Source: Bacteroidetes bacterium UBA4414 (GTDB lineage Bacteria > Bacteroidota > Bacteroidia > Chitinophagales > Chitinophagaceae). From it: a DNA stretch of 64,000 bases. The notes beneath the pieces are model-generated. The model worked only from the letters and a program-made list of their open reading frames with translations. It was not told the DNA's origin and did not search any database. Positions within the stretch are counted from its first letter, which is position 1. Every line of letters starts with the position of its first letter. The position numbers and the translations under genes were made by a program. The stretch spans positions 8,119 to 72,118 of the forward strand of contig DGQM01000017.1 of NCBI GenBank assembly GCA_002389765.1. The letters are read 5' to 3'. Shown piece by piece: positions 7,104 to 15,791 of the stretch.

Positions 7104-7841
7104 ATGAAGAAGTCGATATTCAAGCCATTCGCATTACTACTGGCAGTAGTTGCTATACTTACAGCTACATCTTGCCAGCAGGCATCTGCCAACAACGAAT
7201 TGAAAGTTGCTGAGTTTAAACAAAAGCTGGAAGCTACTGCCGATAAAGTATTGTTGGATGTACGCACACCGGGAGAATATGCAGAAGGCCACCTTGCAGG
7301 CGCTACGAATATAGACTGGAATGGTGGAAACTTTGATGCGGAAGTAGCAAACCTGGATAAAGCAAAGCCTGTATTTGTGTATTGTCTTTCAGGTGGCCGT
7401 AGTGGTTCTGCTGCAGCAGCTATGCGCAGCATGGGCTTCAAGCAGGTGTATGAGATGAAAGGCGGTATGATAAAATGGCGTTCTGAAGGGCTGCCGGAAG
7501 AAGGTGGTGCTGCCACTGCACAGGGTGGTACTAAAGGTATGACAGCACAAGATTTTGAAGCGTTGCTGAATACCGATAAGATAGTACTGGTAGATTTTTA
7601 CGCTACATGGTGCGGACCTTGTAAAAAAATGGAACCATACCTGGCAGAAATATCAAAAGATATGGCAGCTACAGTATCGGTAGTTCGTATAGATGCAGAT
7701 GCTAATCCTACATTGGCTACAAGTATGAAGGTAGATGCATTGCCTACAGTTTTTATCTACAAAAACAAACAATTGGTTTGGAACAATGTAGGCTTTGTAA
7801 GCCGCGAGGATATGATAGCTAAGTTGAAAAGCATTAAGTAA
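7104..7841 (+). CDS. rhodanese-thioredoxin fusion lipoprotein
   Basis: 245 residues from the ATG at 7104; a longer in-frame extension overlaps the OsmC gene and is not credible. The N-terminus is a lipoprotein signal (MKKSIFKPFALLLAVVAILT, then lipobox ATSC with Cys24). Residues 30-130 are a rhodanese with DVRTPGEY and loop CLSGGRS (Cys94). Residues 145-245 are a thioredoxin with WCGPC (Cys170/173) and a cis-Pro in ALPTVFIY. The fused order suggests sulfane sulfur is accepted by the rhodanese and released by the thioredoxin on the periplasmic side of a membrane. Last gene of the operon; a terminator follows at 7864. Confidence 0.95.
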   Translation: MKKSIFKPFALLLAVVAILTATSCQQASANNELKVAEFKQKLEATADKVLLDVRTPGEYAEGHLAGATNIDWNGGNFDAEVANLDKAKPVFVYCLSGGRSGSAAAAMRSMGFKQVYEMKGGMIKWRSEGLPEEGGAATAQGGTKGMTAQDFEALLNTDKIVLVDFYATWCGPCKKMEPYLAEISKDMAATVSVVRIDADANPTLATSMKVDALPTVFIYKNKQLVWNNVGFVSREDMIAKLKSIK

Positions 7842-7863
7842 ATATTAAGAGAGAACGTTTCGA

Positions 7864-7890
7864 AAGCCTGCGAATTTTGCAGGCTTTTTT
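7864..7890 (+). terminator. intrinsic terminator of the sulfur operon
   Basis: GCCTGC (7866-7871) and GCAGGC (7879-7884) form a stem, extended by AA/TT, with a 7-nt loop and a T6 run at 7885-7890. It lies 22 bp after the rhodanese-thioredoxin stop. Confidence 0.9.
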
Positions 7891-7899
7891 CGTTTAATG

Positions 7900-7972
7900 T
7901 TAAGACAGTATTAAGTTAATATTAACTCACTGCACAGCTATTTACTAAGCTTTTCAGGCTCAATACATTTGT
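7900..7972 (+). promoter_or_regulatory. 11-bp direct repeats and -7 box upstream of the DUF47 gene
   Basis: Three consecutive 11-bp units begin with TTAA: TTAAGACAGTA (7900), TTAAGTTAATA (7911) and TTAACTCACTG (7922-7932). A Bacteroidota -7 box TACATTTGT lies at 7964-7972, 16 nt before the ATG. The 11-bp period is that of PhoB/OmpR-type boxes, and DUF47 proteins are linked to phosphate transport, but the array lies farther from the -7 box than at the TonB-receptor gene. Confidence 0.45.
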
Positions 7973-7988
7973 CCTCAAATATGGGTTT

Positions 7989-8627
7989 ATGGCGACGTTG
8001 AAAAAGTTGTTTATGCCGGATGGGCAAAAGTTCTACAGGCTTTTTGATGAGGTAGCAGATAATCTGCAGACAATGAGCAAGCTGTTTTACGAAACAATAT
8101 GTGCAGGTAATGGCATCATGCAGACAAACCTTGTAAAACTGGATGAACTGGAGAAAGCAATAGACGTTTCTACACGCCACCTGTTTCACGAACTTGGCAG
8201 AAATTTCATTACTCCTTTTGACAGGGAGGATATACATCTGCTTGCTTCCGGGCTTGATGATATTGCAGACCTTACCTATGGCACTGTTCGTCAACTGAAT
8301 AACTACGGTCTCACTACACCGGGAAATACTACACAATACGTTGCGGGCGAATATAAACGCCTCATAAGTTTATTGGGCGATGCAATAAAGGCACTCAGTA
8401 ATAAGCGTTCATTGTCAAAACTGGAAACTACCTGCCTCGAAATGAGGAAGATTATTAATACTTGCGATAATCGTATAGATGCGGCTATTACAGGTTTGTT
8501 TCCGAGCCATACAGAAGTCGTAGATATCATCAAATGGATGGAGCATTACGATATATTGCAAGTGCTGCTGGAAAAGTGCGAGAATATGGTTGATACGGTA
8601 GAAGCTATTGTTATCAAATATGGTTAA
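7989..8627 (+). CDS. DUF47 / PhoU-like protein
   Basis: 212 residues, all-helical, with start MATLKKLFMPDGQKFYRLF, a central FITPFDREDIHLLASGLDDI (the E/DxxxD segment characteristic of DUF47/PhoU folds) and a helical C-terminus. DUF47 proteins usually accompany PiT phosphate permeases and are thought to modulate them; no pit gene is adjacent here, so this copy is solitary. Cytoplasmic. It is preceded by TTAA direct repeats that may be a Pho-type box and followed by a strong bidirectional terminator. Confidence 0.88.
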   Translation: MATLKKLFMPDGQKFYRLFDEVADNLQTMSKLFYETICAGNGIMQTNLVKLDELEKAIDVSTRHLFHELGRNFITPFDREDIHLLASGLDDIADLTYGTVRQLNNYGLTTPGNTTQYVAGEYKRLISLLGDAIKALSNKRSLSKLETTCLEMRKIINTCDNRIDAAITGLFPSHTEVVDIIKWMEHYDILQVLLEKCENMVDTVEAIVIKYG

Positions 8628-8629
8628 AT

Positions 8630-8661
8630 AACTAACGCCCCGCAATTGCGGGGCGTTAGTT
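8630..8661. terminator. bidirectional terminator between DUF47 and a secreted protein
   Basis: A perfect 14-bp inverted repeat (AACTAACGCCCCGC and its complement) with loop AATT, located 3 bp after the DUF47 stop. It lies between two convergent genes and can serve both. Confidence 0.9.
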
Positions 8662-8683
8662 TATATTATCCAACCAATAGATA

Positions 8684-9232
8684 TTACAGTTGTGTAGCAG
8701 TGTAAACTACATCTACAGTGTAAGTACCTGCAGGGTAAGCAAAACCAGGAGTAGCATTGTACTGGATGCTGAATGTTTGGTTACCACCGTTGTTACAGTT
8801 GCTCAACAGGTTTTGTGCAGTTGCACTCAAATCAGCATAAGCAGTAGCGCTGAATGGAGAAGCGATAGTACCACCTGTTGCATTTGCAGGAACACGCAGG
8901 TCAAGCACACCCGAAACAGGCATTACAGGAGCAGGTGTTGTAGTACCTGTATATGAGAAGTTAGCAGCGTTTGTTTTTACTGTTACGCCGAATTTTTTGT
9001 TTGAACGTACTTTCAATTCTTGGTTTGAAGAGCTAACACCGTTTGCATAATCATTAACCGTGTTGAAAGCCAGGTTAACGGCAGCACCTGTAGCAGTAGT
9101 AGATCCAGTGAAAGTCAACTCGATTGCGTTGCTCAGGTTCAGGTTAACTGTTTGAGTAGCTGTTGAAGCAACTTGTGCTTTTGCTGCGATACCAGAGATT
9201 GTCAGAGCTACGATTGCGATTACTTTTTTCAT
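8684..9232 (-). CDS. secreted beta-rich protein, unrecognised
   Basis: 182 residues. The signal peptide (MKKVIAIVALTISGIAAKAQ) is followed by a Thr/Asn/Ala-rich, beta-strand-like mature protein with segments VNLNLSNAIELTFTG, LKVRSNKKFGVTVKT and the closing FAYPAGTYTVDVVYTATQL. This layout resembles the Bacteroidota pilin-like or spore-coat-U-like secreted beta-sandwich proteins, but I cannot assign a family. The long leader (9233-9300) is a run of G/T-rich sequence, so the mRNA is C/A-rich with repeated CAAAC, as at highly expressed genes of this phylum. A -7-like CATCTTTGC precedes it on the minus strand. Confidence 0.8.
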   Translation of the reverse strand: MKKVIAIVALTISGIAAKAQVASTATQTVNLNLSNAIELTFTGSTTATGAAVNLAFNTVNDYANGVSSSNQELKVRSNKKFGVTVKTNAANFSYTGTTTPAPVMPVSGVLDLRVPANATGGTIASPFSATAYADLSATAQNLLSNCNNGGNQTFSIQYNATPGFAYPAGTYTVDVVYTATQL

Positions 9233-9335
9233 TTTAAATGTGTTTTGTTTGAGTTATTTGAATGTTGTTTGTTTGTTCGTTTGATGATGCAAAGATGCAA
9301 CGGGAAACACCCTATTGCCAAAAAATCAGGCTCTG

Positions 9336-9421
9336 TTAACCCAGCCTTTGCAACTGGTTAACAGCCAATTAACAAACTGCTTGAAAAAGCCCTTAAATAC
9401 GGTATTTTTGCACACTTTAGC
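9336..9421 (+). promoter_or_regulatory. TTAAC 11-bp repeats and -7 box upstream of the LMW-PTP/hisS pair
   Basis: TTAACCCAGCC (9336), TTTGCAACTGG (9347), TTAACAGCCAA (9358) and TTAACAAACTG (9369-9379) follow each other with an 11-bp period. The -7 box TATTTTTGC is at 9413-9421, three bases before the ATG at 9425, so the transcript is nearly leaderless. The array could also act on the divergent secreted-protein gene. The -7 box is convincing; the operator is tentative. Confidence 0.45.
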
Positions 9422-9424
9422 AGT

Positions 9425-9880
9425 ATGCGTATATTAATGGTATGCCTTGGTAATATCTGCAGGTCGCCGATAGCCGAGGGGTTGATGCGGGATAAGATAG
9501 AGCAGCACGGGCTTGACTGGGAGGTAGATTCTGCAGGTACAGAGTCTTATCATGTAGGCGAGCCGCCGCACCGTTCATCGCAGAAAGTATGTTTGCAGCA
9601 TGGTATCGATATATCTGCCCAAAGAGCACGTAGGTTTACAAAGAAAGACTTTGAGCGCTTTGATAAGATATATGCTATGGCAAAGGATGTATACAATGAA
9701 ATTGCCGAAATAGGCGGATATGGTGCGGATATGAGTAAAGTAATGCTGTTTGTAAACGAACTGCATCCTGGTAGCAACCAATCTGTACCAGACCCTTGGT
9801 ATGGCAATGAAGATGGATACCTGCCTGTGTATGAGTTGATAGATCAGACCTGCAACGCAATTGTAGAAAAGTATACGTAA
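9425..9880 (+). CDS. low-molecular-weight protein-tyrosine phosphatase
   Basis: 151 residues, normal length for the family. The P-loop VCLGNICRSP gives C7-X5-R13, and the general acid lies in VPDPWYG (Asp123). These cytoplasmic enzymes dephosphorylate tyrosine-phosphorylated proteins (Wzb/Etk type when linked to polysaccharide export) or small phosphorylated compounds; nothing nearby specifies the substrate. It precedes hisS by 12 bp and shares its promoter. Confidence 0.95.
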   Translation: MRILMVCLGNICRSPIAEGLMRDKIEQHGLDWEVDSAGTESYHVGEPPHRSSQKVCLQHGIDISAQRARRFTKKDFERFDKIYAMAKDVYNEIAEIGGYGADMSKVMLFVNELHPGSNQSVPDPWYGNEDGYLPVYELIDQTCNAIVEKYT

Positions 9881-9892
9881 ACAAGAAGAATT

Positions 9893-11281
9893 ATGTCGAA
9901 ACCATCGATACCACAAGGAACCAGAGATTTTTCGCCTGCGGAAGTACGCAAGCGACAATATATATTCAGCACGCTCAGGAGCATTTTCGAGTTGTACGGT
10001 TTTCAGCCATTGGAAACGCCGGCTATGGAAAACCTAGTTACACTGACGGGCAAGTATGGCGAAGAGGGAGACAGATTGATATTTAAGATACTGAACAACG
10101 GCTTGCACGAGAAGAAAGATGCCGATAAAGAAAAGCTGAATACAGAATGGGCAAGATTGCTGGATAAGCCAGTTTCTTCTCCGGTAGTTACGGAGCGTGC
10201 TTTGCGTTATGATCTTACTATACCTTTTGCACGCTATGTGGTCATGAACCAAAACGAGTTAGCTTTCCCTTTCCGCCGCTATCAGATGCAACCTGTTTGG
10301 CGTGCCGATCGTCCTCAAAAGGGGCGCTATCGCGAATTCTGGCAATGTGATGCCGATGTGGTAGGCAGTACTTCATTGATCAACGAAGCAGAATTACTTT
10401 GTATTTATCAGCGTGCATTTCAGCAATTAGGATTACCACAGGTAGCCATCAAAATAAACAGCCGTAAACTATTGGCCGGCCTTGCAGAAATATGTGGTAC
10501 GCCAGAGCTGATGATGGAAATTACCATCGCGCTGGATAAATTGGATAAAGTAGGCTGGGATGGTGTTGTAAAGGAATTGAAAGAAAGAGGCATTGAAGAT
10601 GCCGGTATAACACAGATAGAGAAGGTAATAAACGTAGCAGGCAGCAATGAAGAAAAGCTGGAAGCCTTGAGTGCTATTATGGCAACCAGTGCTACAGGTT
10701 TGGAAGGTATCAGAGAATTAAGGCAAACACTAGCTTACCATCAGCAAATAAAGAATCTGGATTGGGATGCAGCTATTGAAGTAGATATCAGCCTTGCTCG
10801 TGGGCTTAATTATTATACAGGTGTTATTGTAGAGGTTGTATGCCGTGCGGTAAAGATGGGCAGCATTGGTGGTGGTGGCCGTTATGATGATCTTACAGGT
10901 TTGTTTGGACTCAAAAATCTTTCCGGCGTAGGTGTGTCTTTTGGTATAGATAGAATATACGATGTGATGGAAGAGCTCAACCTGTTCCCGCAAACACTGG
11001 CTACTGGTGCTAATGTAATGATTGCCAACTTTGGTGGAGAGAATGAAGCCTATGCATTGCAATTGTTGAAACAGTTGCGAGCAAATGATATTGCCGCAGA
11101 AATATATCCTGAATCTGCTAAGTTTGATAAGCAGATGAAATACGCTAACAAGCGCGGTATAGCTTATGTATTGCTACCTGGCGATGACGAACGTGCGCAA
11201 AATAAAGTAAGCGTAAAAAACTTTACTACAGGCGAGCAGCAATTGCTTGATATCAATGCCGTAGTAGCGTTATTGAAGTAA
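9893..11281 (+). CDS. hisS: histidyl-tRNA synthetase
   Basis: 462 residues, a class II synthetase that charges tRNA-His. Visible signatures are the N-terminal IPQGTRDFSP, motif 2 region FPFRRYQMQPVWRADRPQ with REFWQCDAD, the HisRS-specific GLNYYTG and GGGGRYDDL, and a C-terminal anticodon-binding domain from about 370. Cytoplasmic and essential. It lies 12 bp behind the phosphatase gene and ends at a strong terminator. Confidence 0.98.
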   Translation: MSKPSIPQGTRDFSPAEVRKRQYIFSTLRSIFELYGFQPLETPAMENLVTLTGKYGEEGDRLIFKILNNGLHEKKDADKEKLNTEWARLLDKPVSSPVVTERALRYDLTIPFARYVVMNQNELAFPFRRYQMQPVWRADRPQKGRYREFWQCDADVVGSTSLINEAELLCIYQRAFQQLGLPQVAIKINSRKLLAGLAEICGTPELMMEITIALDKLDKVGWDGVVKELKERGIEDAGITQIEKVINVAGSNEEKLEALSAIMATSATGLEGIRELRQTLAYHQQIKNLDWDAAIEVDISLARGLNYYTGVIVEVVCRAVKMGSIGGGGRYDDLTGLFGLKNLSGVGVSFGIDRIYDVMEELNLFPQTLATGANVMIANFGGENEAYALQLLKQLRANDIAAEIYPESAKFDKQMKYANKRGIAYVLLPGDDERAQNKVSVKNFTTGEQQLLDINAVVALLK

Positions 11282-11301
11282 TAAAATCAGTACTTGTATA
11301 A

Positions 11302-11336
11302 AATAATAAAGCCCCGAACATCGGGGCTTTATTATT
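11302..11336. terminator. bidirectional terminator between hisS and the DUF6089 gene
   Basis: AATAATAAAGCCCCGA (from 11302) pairs with TCGGGGCTTTATTATT (to 11336) around the loop ACA. A and T runs flank both sides and the genes are convergent. Confidence 0.9.
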
Positions 11337-11357
11337 TACGCTGTTTTATCCGTGGTA

Positions 11358-12260
11358 TTAGCGACGGAAAGCAGGACACTGCGATTGCCAATATTTTTTA
11401 GCATTACCAAATGCATCCAGATATACAGTTACAGTAATGTTTGTAAAGTAGTACCAGTCGTTAGCTTTACTATCGCCACGTTGATATTTATAATCAGGGT
11501 ATTGCTGATTGTGAATAGTAGATTGAGACGCACTTACTTGTTCGTTAGCAGAGAATACATTGTTTACTTCATCGCCACGGAATGCAAGATCAACAGATTG
11601 TTGTCCTTTGTAGGCTTTCAGTACATCCAGATTTACATAAGATTTGCTCACATCATCCAGATAGTCTGTGTTTGTATAACGGAAGCCGGACTCTGCACTG
11701 ATGAAGAATGTTTTACCTACCAATACTTTCAAACCGCCACCTATTGGGAATGCAATGTTTGTCAGTTTATATTCTTTACGGTCAGGATATAAAGGTATGT
11801 TTTGACCTTCTGTTGCTAATGAACGCAGGTAAACCCTTTCACCACGCATACCATCGGTGTATGGGTTGAAGTGGAATAAAGCCAAACCACCAAAGATATA
11901 TGGCGTAAACTTAGTACGCTCTTTTTCTATGCGGAACAGGTTCAGTTCAAAACCACCATGTACTTCGAATATGTTACTTGCAAAACGCAGGTTACGTGCT
12001 TTTCTAACTTCTACATCAGACAGGCTATCAGCTGCTGTAATAGATGTGTAAGATGCGCCCAAACGTACACCCAGATTCGGATTGAAGAAGTATTTATATA
12101 TCAAACCGCCCATAGGTTTGAAGCCGTAATTAGGGTACAGTTTGTTCTGCAAATCGCCATAATAGTTAGCTGCACCTGCAGATACACCAAACTCGTGGTG
12201 ATTCTGTGCTGAAGCTAAAAAAGGTAATGCCAGAGCTATCGATAGTATAAAACGTTTCAA
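11358..12260 (-). CDS. DUF6089 outer-membrane beta-barrel protein
   Basis: 300 residues. The signal peptide MKRFILSIALALPFLASAQ precedes a porin-like barrel: NHHEFGVSAGAANYYGDLQ at the start, repeated amphipathic strands such as LGVRLGASYTSI and YIFGGLALFHFNPY, and aromatic strand ends. This is the DUF6089 pattern seen across Chitinophagales and Cytophagales. Role unknown, location outer membrane. A low-GC leader with -7-like TATCTTTCG on the minus strand precedes it. Confidence 0.88.
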   Translation of the reverse strand: MKRFILSIALALPFLASAQNHHEFGVSAGAANYYGDLQNKLYPNYGFKPMGGLIYKYFFNPNLGVRLGASYTSITAADSLSDVEVRKARNLRFASNIFEVHGGFELNLFRIEKERTKFTPYIFGGLALFHFNPYTDGMRGERVYLRSLATEGQNIPLYPDRKEYKLTNIAFPIGGGLKVLVGKTFFISAESGFRYTNTDYLDDVSKSYVNLDVLKAYKGQQSVDLAFRGDEVNNVFSANEQVSASQSTIHNQQYPDYKYQRGDSKANDWYYFTNITVTVYLDAFGNAKKYWQSQCPAFRR

Positions 12261-12473
12261 AGCCTAAAAGTTTTGTTAAGTATACAACTCGAAAGATAAA
12301 AACAATTTTTGAAAAACAAAAGCGTGACAAGACTTATAAATATTTATATTATTTATAATTTGTGTGTATCTCTTTACGGCATTGATTTATAAATATTTGA
12401 TTAATAATAAACTGTTCCAGCTGTTCTACTTTTTAATCTGTCTTTAATCTCGTGGTTCTAAGCTTGGAAATCT

Positions 12474-12482
12474 TATTTTTGC
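12474..12482 (+). promoter_or_regulatory. -7 promoter box of tyrS
   Basis: TATTTTTGC matches the Bacteroidota -7 consensus TAnnTTTGC and lies 21 nt before the chosen tyrS ATG. No convincing -33 TTG is seen at the right distance. Confidence 0.6.
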
Positions 12483-12503
12483 GGACTTCGATTGATATAT
12501 ACA

Positions 12504-13784
12504 ATGGATTTAATAAAAGATTTACAGGAAAGGGGCCTTATTCAGGATATAATGCCCGGCACACAGGAGCAACTGAATAAAGAAATGACATCGGGTTATA
12601 TCGGCTTCGACCCTACAGCTGATAGTCTGCATGTGGGCAATCTGGTGCCTATTACACTGCTGATGCGCCTGCAACGTGCCGGCCATAAGCCTTATGCTTT
12701 GGTGGGCGGCGCTACAGGTATGATAGGCGATCCTTCCGGTAAATCGGCAGAACGCAATCTGCTGGATATGGAAACTATCCAGAAAAATATAGATGGCCAG
12801 CGTAAGCAACTGGAGAAATTCCTTGACTTCAGCAGTACTTCGCCTAACGGTGCAGTATTGTTGAACAACTATGATTGGTTCAAGGAATTCAGTTTCCTCG
12901 ATTTCATTCGCGAGATTGGTAAGCACATTACCATCAGCTACATGATGTCTAAAGAATCTGTACAGAAAAGGCTGGAAACGGGTCTTTCTTTTACAGAGTT
13001 TACATATCAATTGATACAAGGCTATGATTATTATCACCTGAACAAGCAGCACAACATCAAACTACAGATGGGTGGTGCAGACCAGTGGGGCAATATCGTT
13101 ACAGGTACAGAGCTTATCCGCCGCAAAGGTGGCACTGATGCTTTTGCTGCTACATGCCCATTGATAACAAAAGCCGATGGCAGCAAGTTTGGCAAGAGTG
13201 AAAGCGGCAACGTATGGCTCGACCCTGAAAAAACATCTCCATATCAGTTCTACCAATTCTGGCTGAAGCTGGCAGATGCTGATGCAGAGCGCATGGCGTT
13301 TATCTTCTCTTTCAAAATAGTAGAAGAAATTAAAGCCCTGATAGCAGAGCACCAACAAGCACCGCACCTACGTAAACTGCAAAAAGCATTGGCAGAAGAG
13401 TTGACTATATTGGTGCATAGCGAAGAAGATTTACTAGGTGCACAAAAAGCATCTGATATATTGTTCGGGCAAAGTACAGTAGAGGCACTGCGTTCGCTAA
13501 GCGAAAGACAATTGTTGGATGCTATGGAAGGTGTACCACAAGTGGTAAGTACAAAAGATGCGTTGGCTGGCGAAGGTGCAGATTTTCTGAGTTTCCTGGC
13601 AGATAATAAAGTCTTCCCTTCAAAAGGCGAAGCGCGCAAAATGGTACAGGCAGGTGGTGTAAGCATCAACAAAGAAAAAGTAACAGCCATAGACCACAAG
13701 CTTACAGTTGCACAGTTGTTGAACGATAAATACCTGTTGATACAAAAAGGTAAAGCAAACTACACACTGGCAATATTCAACTAA
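12504..13784 (+). CDS. tyrS: tyrosyl-tRNA synthetase
   Basis: 426 residues from the ATG at 12504; an upstream TTG at 12492 is in frame but less likely. It is a class I synthetase: the HIGH-equivalent is SLHVGNLVP, the tyrosine-binding region QGYDYYHLNKQ and GGADQWGN, and the KMSKS-equivalent KFGKSESGN. A C-terminal S4-like RNA-binding domain (SKGEARKMVQAGGVSINKE) completes the bacterial TyrRS. Cytoplasmic, essential. Confidence 0.98.
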   Translation: MDLIKDLQERGLIQDIMPGTQEQLNKEMTSGYIGFDPTADSLHVGNLVPITLLMRLQRAGHKPYALVGGATGMIGDPSGKSAERNLLDMETIQKNIDGQRKQLEKFLDFSSTSPNGAVLLNNYDWFKEFSFLDFIREIGKHITISYMMSKESVQKRLETGLSFTEFTYQLIQGYDYYHLNKQHNIKLQMGGADQWGNIVTGTELIRRKGGTDAFAATCPLITKADGSKFGKSESGNVWLDPEKTSPYQFYQFWLKLADADAERMAFIFSFKIVEEIKALIAEHQQAPHLRKLQKALAEELTILVHSEEDLLGAQKASDILFGQSTVEALRSLSERQLLDAMEGVPQVVSTKDALAGEGADFLSFLADNKVFPSKGEARKMVQAGGVSINKEKVTAIDHKLTVAQLLNDKYLLIQKGKANYTLAIFN

Positions 13785-13820
13785 ACAATTACTGCTCCCG
13801 ATTAGTTATTTTTGAAGCGC

Positions 13821-15758
13821 ATGTCTTCACGTATTGTACGGAGTTTACTAATAATACTGGCGATGGCAGCGGTGACGCTGCCCGCTTTTTATTGTGGCAG
13901 TCCTGATGAAAAAACAGAGCAGGCTGTTGCAGGTTCACCATGGCATAATGTGTATGATACTACTGTGCAATATGTTGGTATGGAAACCTGCAAAGGCTGC
14001 CATGCGGATATCTACAACACGTACATACAAACAGGTATGGGGCAATCATTTGGCCATGCTACCAAACAAAAATCTTCTGCCGATTTTACCCACGCACCTG
14101 TGTACGACAAAGACCTCGATTTTTACTACAAACCTTTCTGGCAAAACGATTCGCTATATGTGATGGAGTATCGTACAGAGGGTAGTGACACAACGCACAA
14201 GCTGTTACAGAAAGTAGATTACATTGTCGGTTCTGGGCAGCATACCAACTCGCATATCTTCAGCAAGAATGGTTATCTGTACCAAGCGCCTATTACATTC
14301 TATACACAAAAGAAACAATGGGATCTTGCTCCCGGTTTTGAAAAAGGTGCCAGCAGCCGTTTTACGAGGTTGATAGAGTCTGAGTGTATGACATGTCACA
14401 ATGGTTACCCCGATTTTGTAAAGACCAGCCAGAATAAATATGTAACCGTCAAAACTGGTATTGACTGCGAACGCTGTCATGGTCCCGGTGGTATGCACGT
14501 AAAGGAAAAGATGGCGGGTAATATCGTAGATACTTCAAAAGGACCTGATTATACAATCGTTAATCCTCGCAGGCTTTCAACAGAATTGCAAAACAATATT
14601 TGTCAGCGTTGCCACTTGCAGGGTATCTCTGTGCTGAATGATGGTAAAACATTCTTCGATTTCCGCCCTGGTATGCATTTGTCTGAAGTGATGAATGTCT
14701 TTATGCCACAATACGAGGGTGCGCAGGATAAGATGATTATGGCATCGCATGTAGAGCGGATGAAGAAAAGTAATTGCTATGTAAGCTCGGGCAAGATGAG
14801 TTGCATTACTTGTCATAATCCGCACGTGAGCGTGAAGTTTACACAACACTCGCAATACATCAATGCATGCAACAGTTGCCATAGTGCGGGCAAGCAACAG
14901 TGTACAGAAAAAGAAGCTGTGCGCCAGACAAAAGGCAATGACTGCATTACCTGCCACATGCCACGCAATGGTAGTATAGATATTCCGCACGTAGCTGTTA
15001 CAGACCATTACATCCGCAAGCGTCCTATGGACGATGCAACTAAGAGTAAAATCACTGCATTTCTCGGGCTCAAGTCTTTCAATAATGATAATCCTGATGC
15101 TATCACAACTGCAAGAGCATTCATGGAGTTTTTTGAGCGGTATAATCCTAACAAAGGGTTGATAGACTCTGCGCTGAAATACCTGAATAAAGAACAAAGC
15201 AGAGAAGCTTCTGAAAAACAAAATCGCGATTATTTACGTGCATATTTCTTACTGAATGACTTTGGTAAAGTAGTACAGTATGCAGCGTCGTTAAAGCCTG
15301 AAAACATTAAAGATGCATGGGCTTGTTATCGTATTGGGGAGTCTTACTACAATATGCAGCAGGCCGATAAAGCATTGCCATGGTATACACAATCTGTAAG
15401 TATCTGGCCACAGTCGCTCGATTTCCAGAATAAGTATGGCAATTGCCTGCTGGCGCTCGATAAAGTGAAAGAAGCACAAGATGTATTTACTTACATACTG
15501 AGCGAGAACTCCGACTATCTGAGTGCGAATGTGAATCTTGGATTCATATACATGCAGCAGGGAAATAAAACTATGTCTTACGACTACCTGATGCGTGCGC
15601 TTAAACTAAATCCTGATTATGAGCAAACACTTATCAACCTTGCAGTATGGCATCATAACAATGGCAACGATGGCAATGCGAAAAAGTATCTCTCGCATCT
15701 GCTGAAAAAACATCCGCAAAATGAGCAAGCAAAAGCCATGCTGGCAGATATTCAATAG
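13821..15758 (+). CDS. seven-haem cytochrome c with C-terminal TPR repeats
   Basis: 645 residues from the ATG at 13821 (an in-frame TTG nine bases earlier is less likely). An N-terminal hydrophobic segment (LLIILAMAAVTLPAFYC) exports it and may be a non-canonical lipoprotein signal. Seven CXXCH sites are visible: CKGCH, CMTCH, CERCH, CQRCH, CITCH, CNSCH, CITCH. From about residue 470 the chain turns into tetratricopeptide repeats (ACYRIGESYYNMQQADKALP, ANVNLGFIYMQQGN, TLINLAVWHHNNGN). The haem part resembles cytochrome c554-type multihaem proteins; the TPR part implies docking to a partner. Periplasmic electron transfer is expected; donor and acceptor are unknown. No cytochrome maturation or oxidase genes are adjacent. 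Confidence 0.93.
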   Translation: MSSRIVRSLLIILAMAAVTLPAFYCGSPDEKTEQAVAGSPWHNVYDTTVQYVGMETCKGCHADIYNTYIQTGMGQSFGHATKQKSSADFTHAPVYDKDLDFYYKPFWQNDSLYVMEYRTEGSDTTHKLLQKVDYIVGSGQHTNSHIFSKNGYLYQAPITFYTQKKQWDLAPGFEKGASSRFTRLIESECMTCHNGYPDFVKTSQNKYVTVKTGIDCERCHGPGGMHVKEKMAGNIVDTSKGPDYTIVNPRRLSTELQNNICQRCHLQGISVLNDGKTFFDFRPGMHLSEVMNVFMPQYEGAQDKMIMASHVERMKKSNCYVSSGKMSCITCHNPHVSVKFTQHSQYINACNSCHSAGKQQCTEKEAVRQTKGNDCITCHMPRNGSIDIPHVAVTDHYIRKRPMDDATKSKITAFLGLKSFNNDNPDAITTARAFMEFFERYNPNKGLIDSALKYLNKEQSREASEKQNRDYLRAYFLLNDFGKVVQYAASLKPENIKDAWACYRIGESYYNMQQADKALPWYTQSVSIWPQSLDFQNKYGNCLLALDKVKEAQDVFTYILSENSDYLSANVNLGFIYMQQGNKTMSYDYLMRALKLNPDYEQTLINLAVWHHNNGNDGNAKKYLSHLLKKHPQNEQAKAMLADIQ

Positions 15759-15791
15759 TACATTTATATTCTTAACCTACATAAACTGAAA

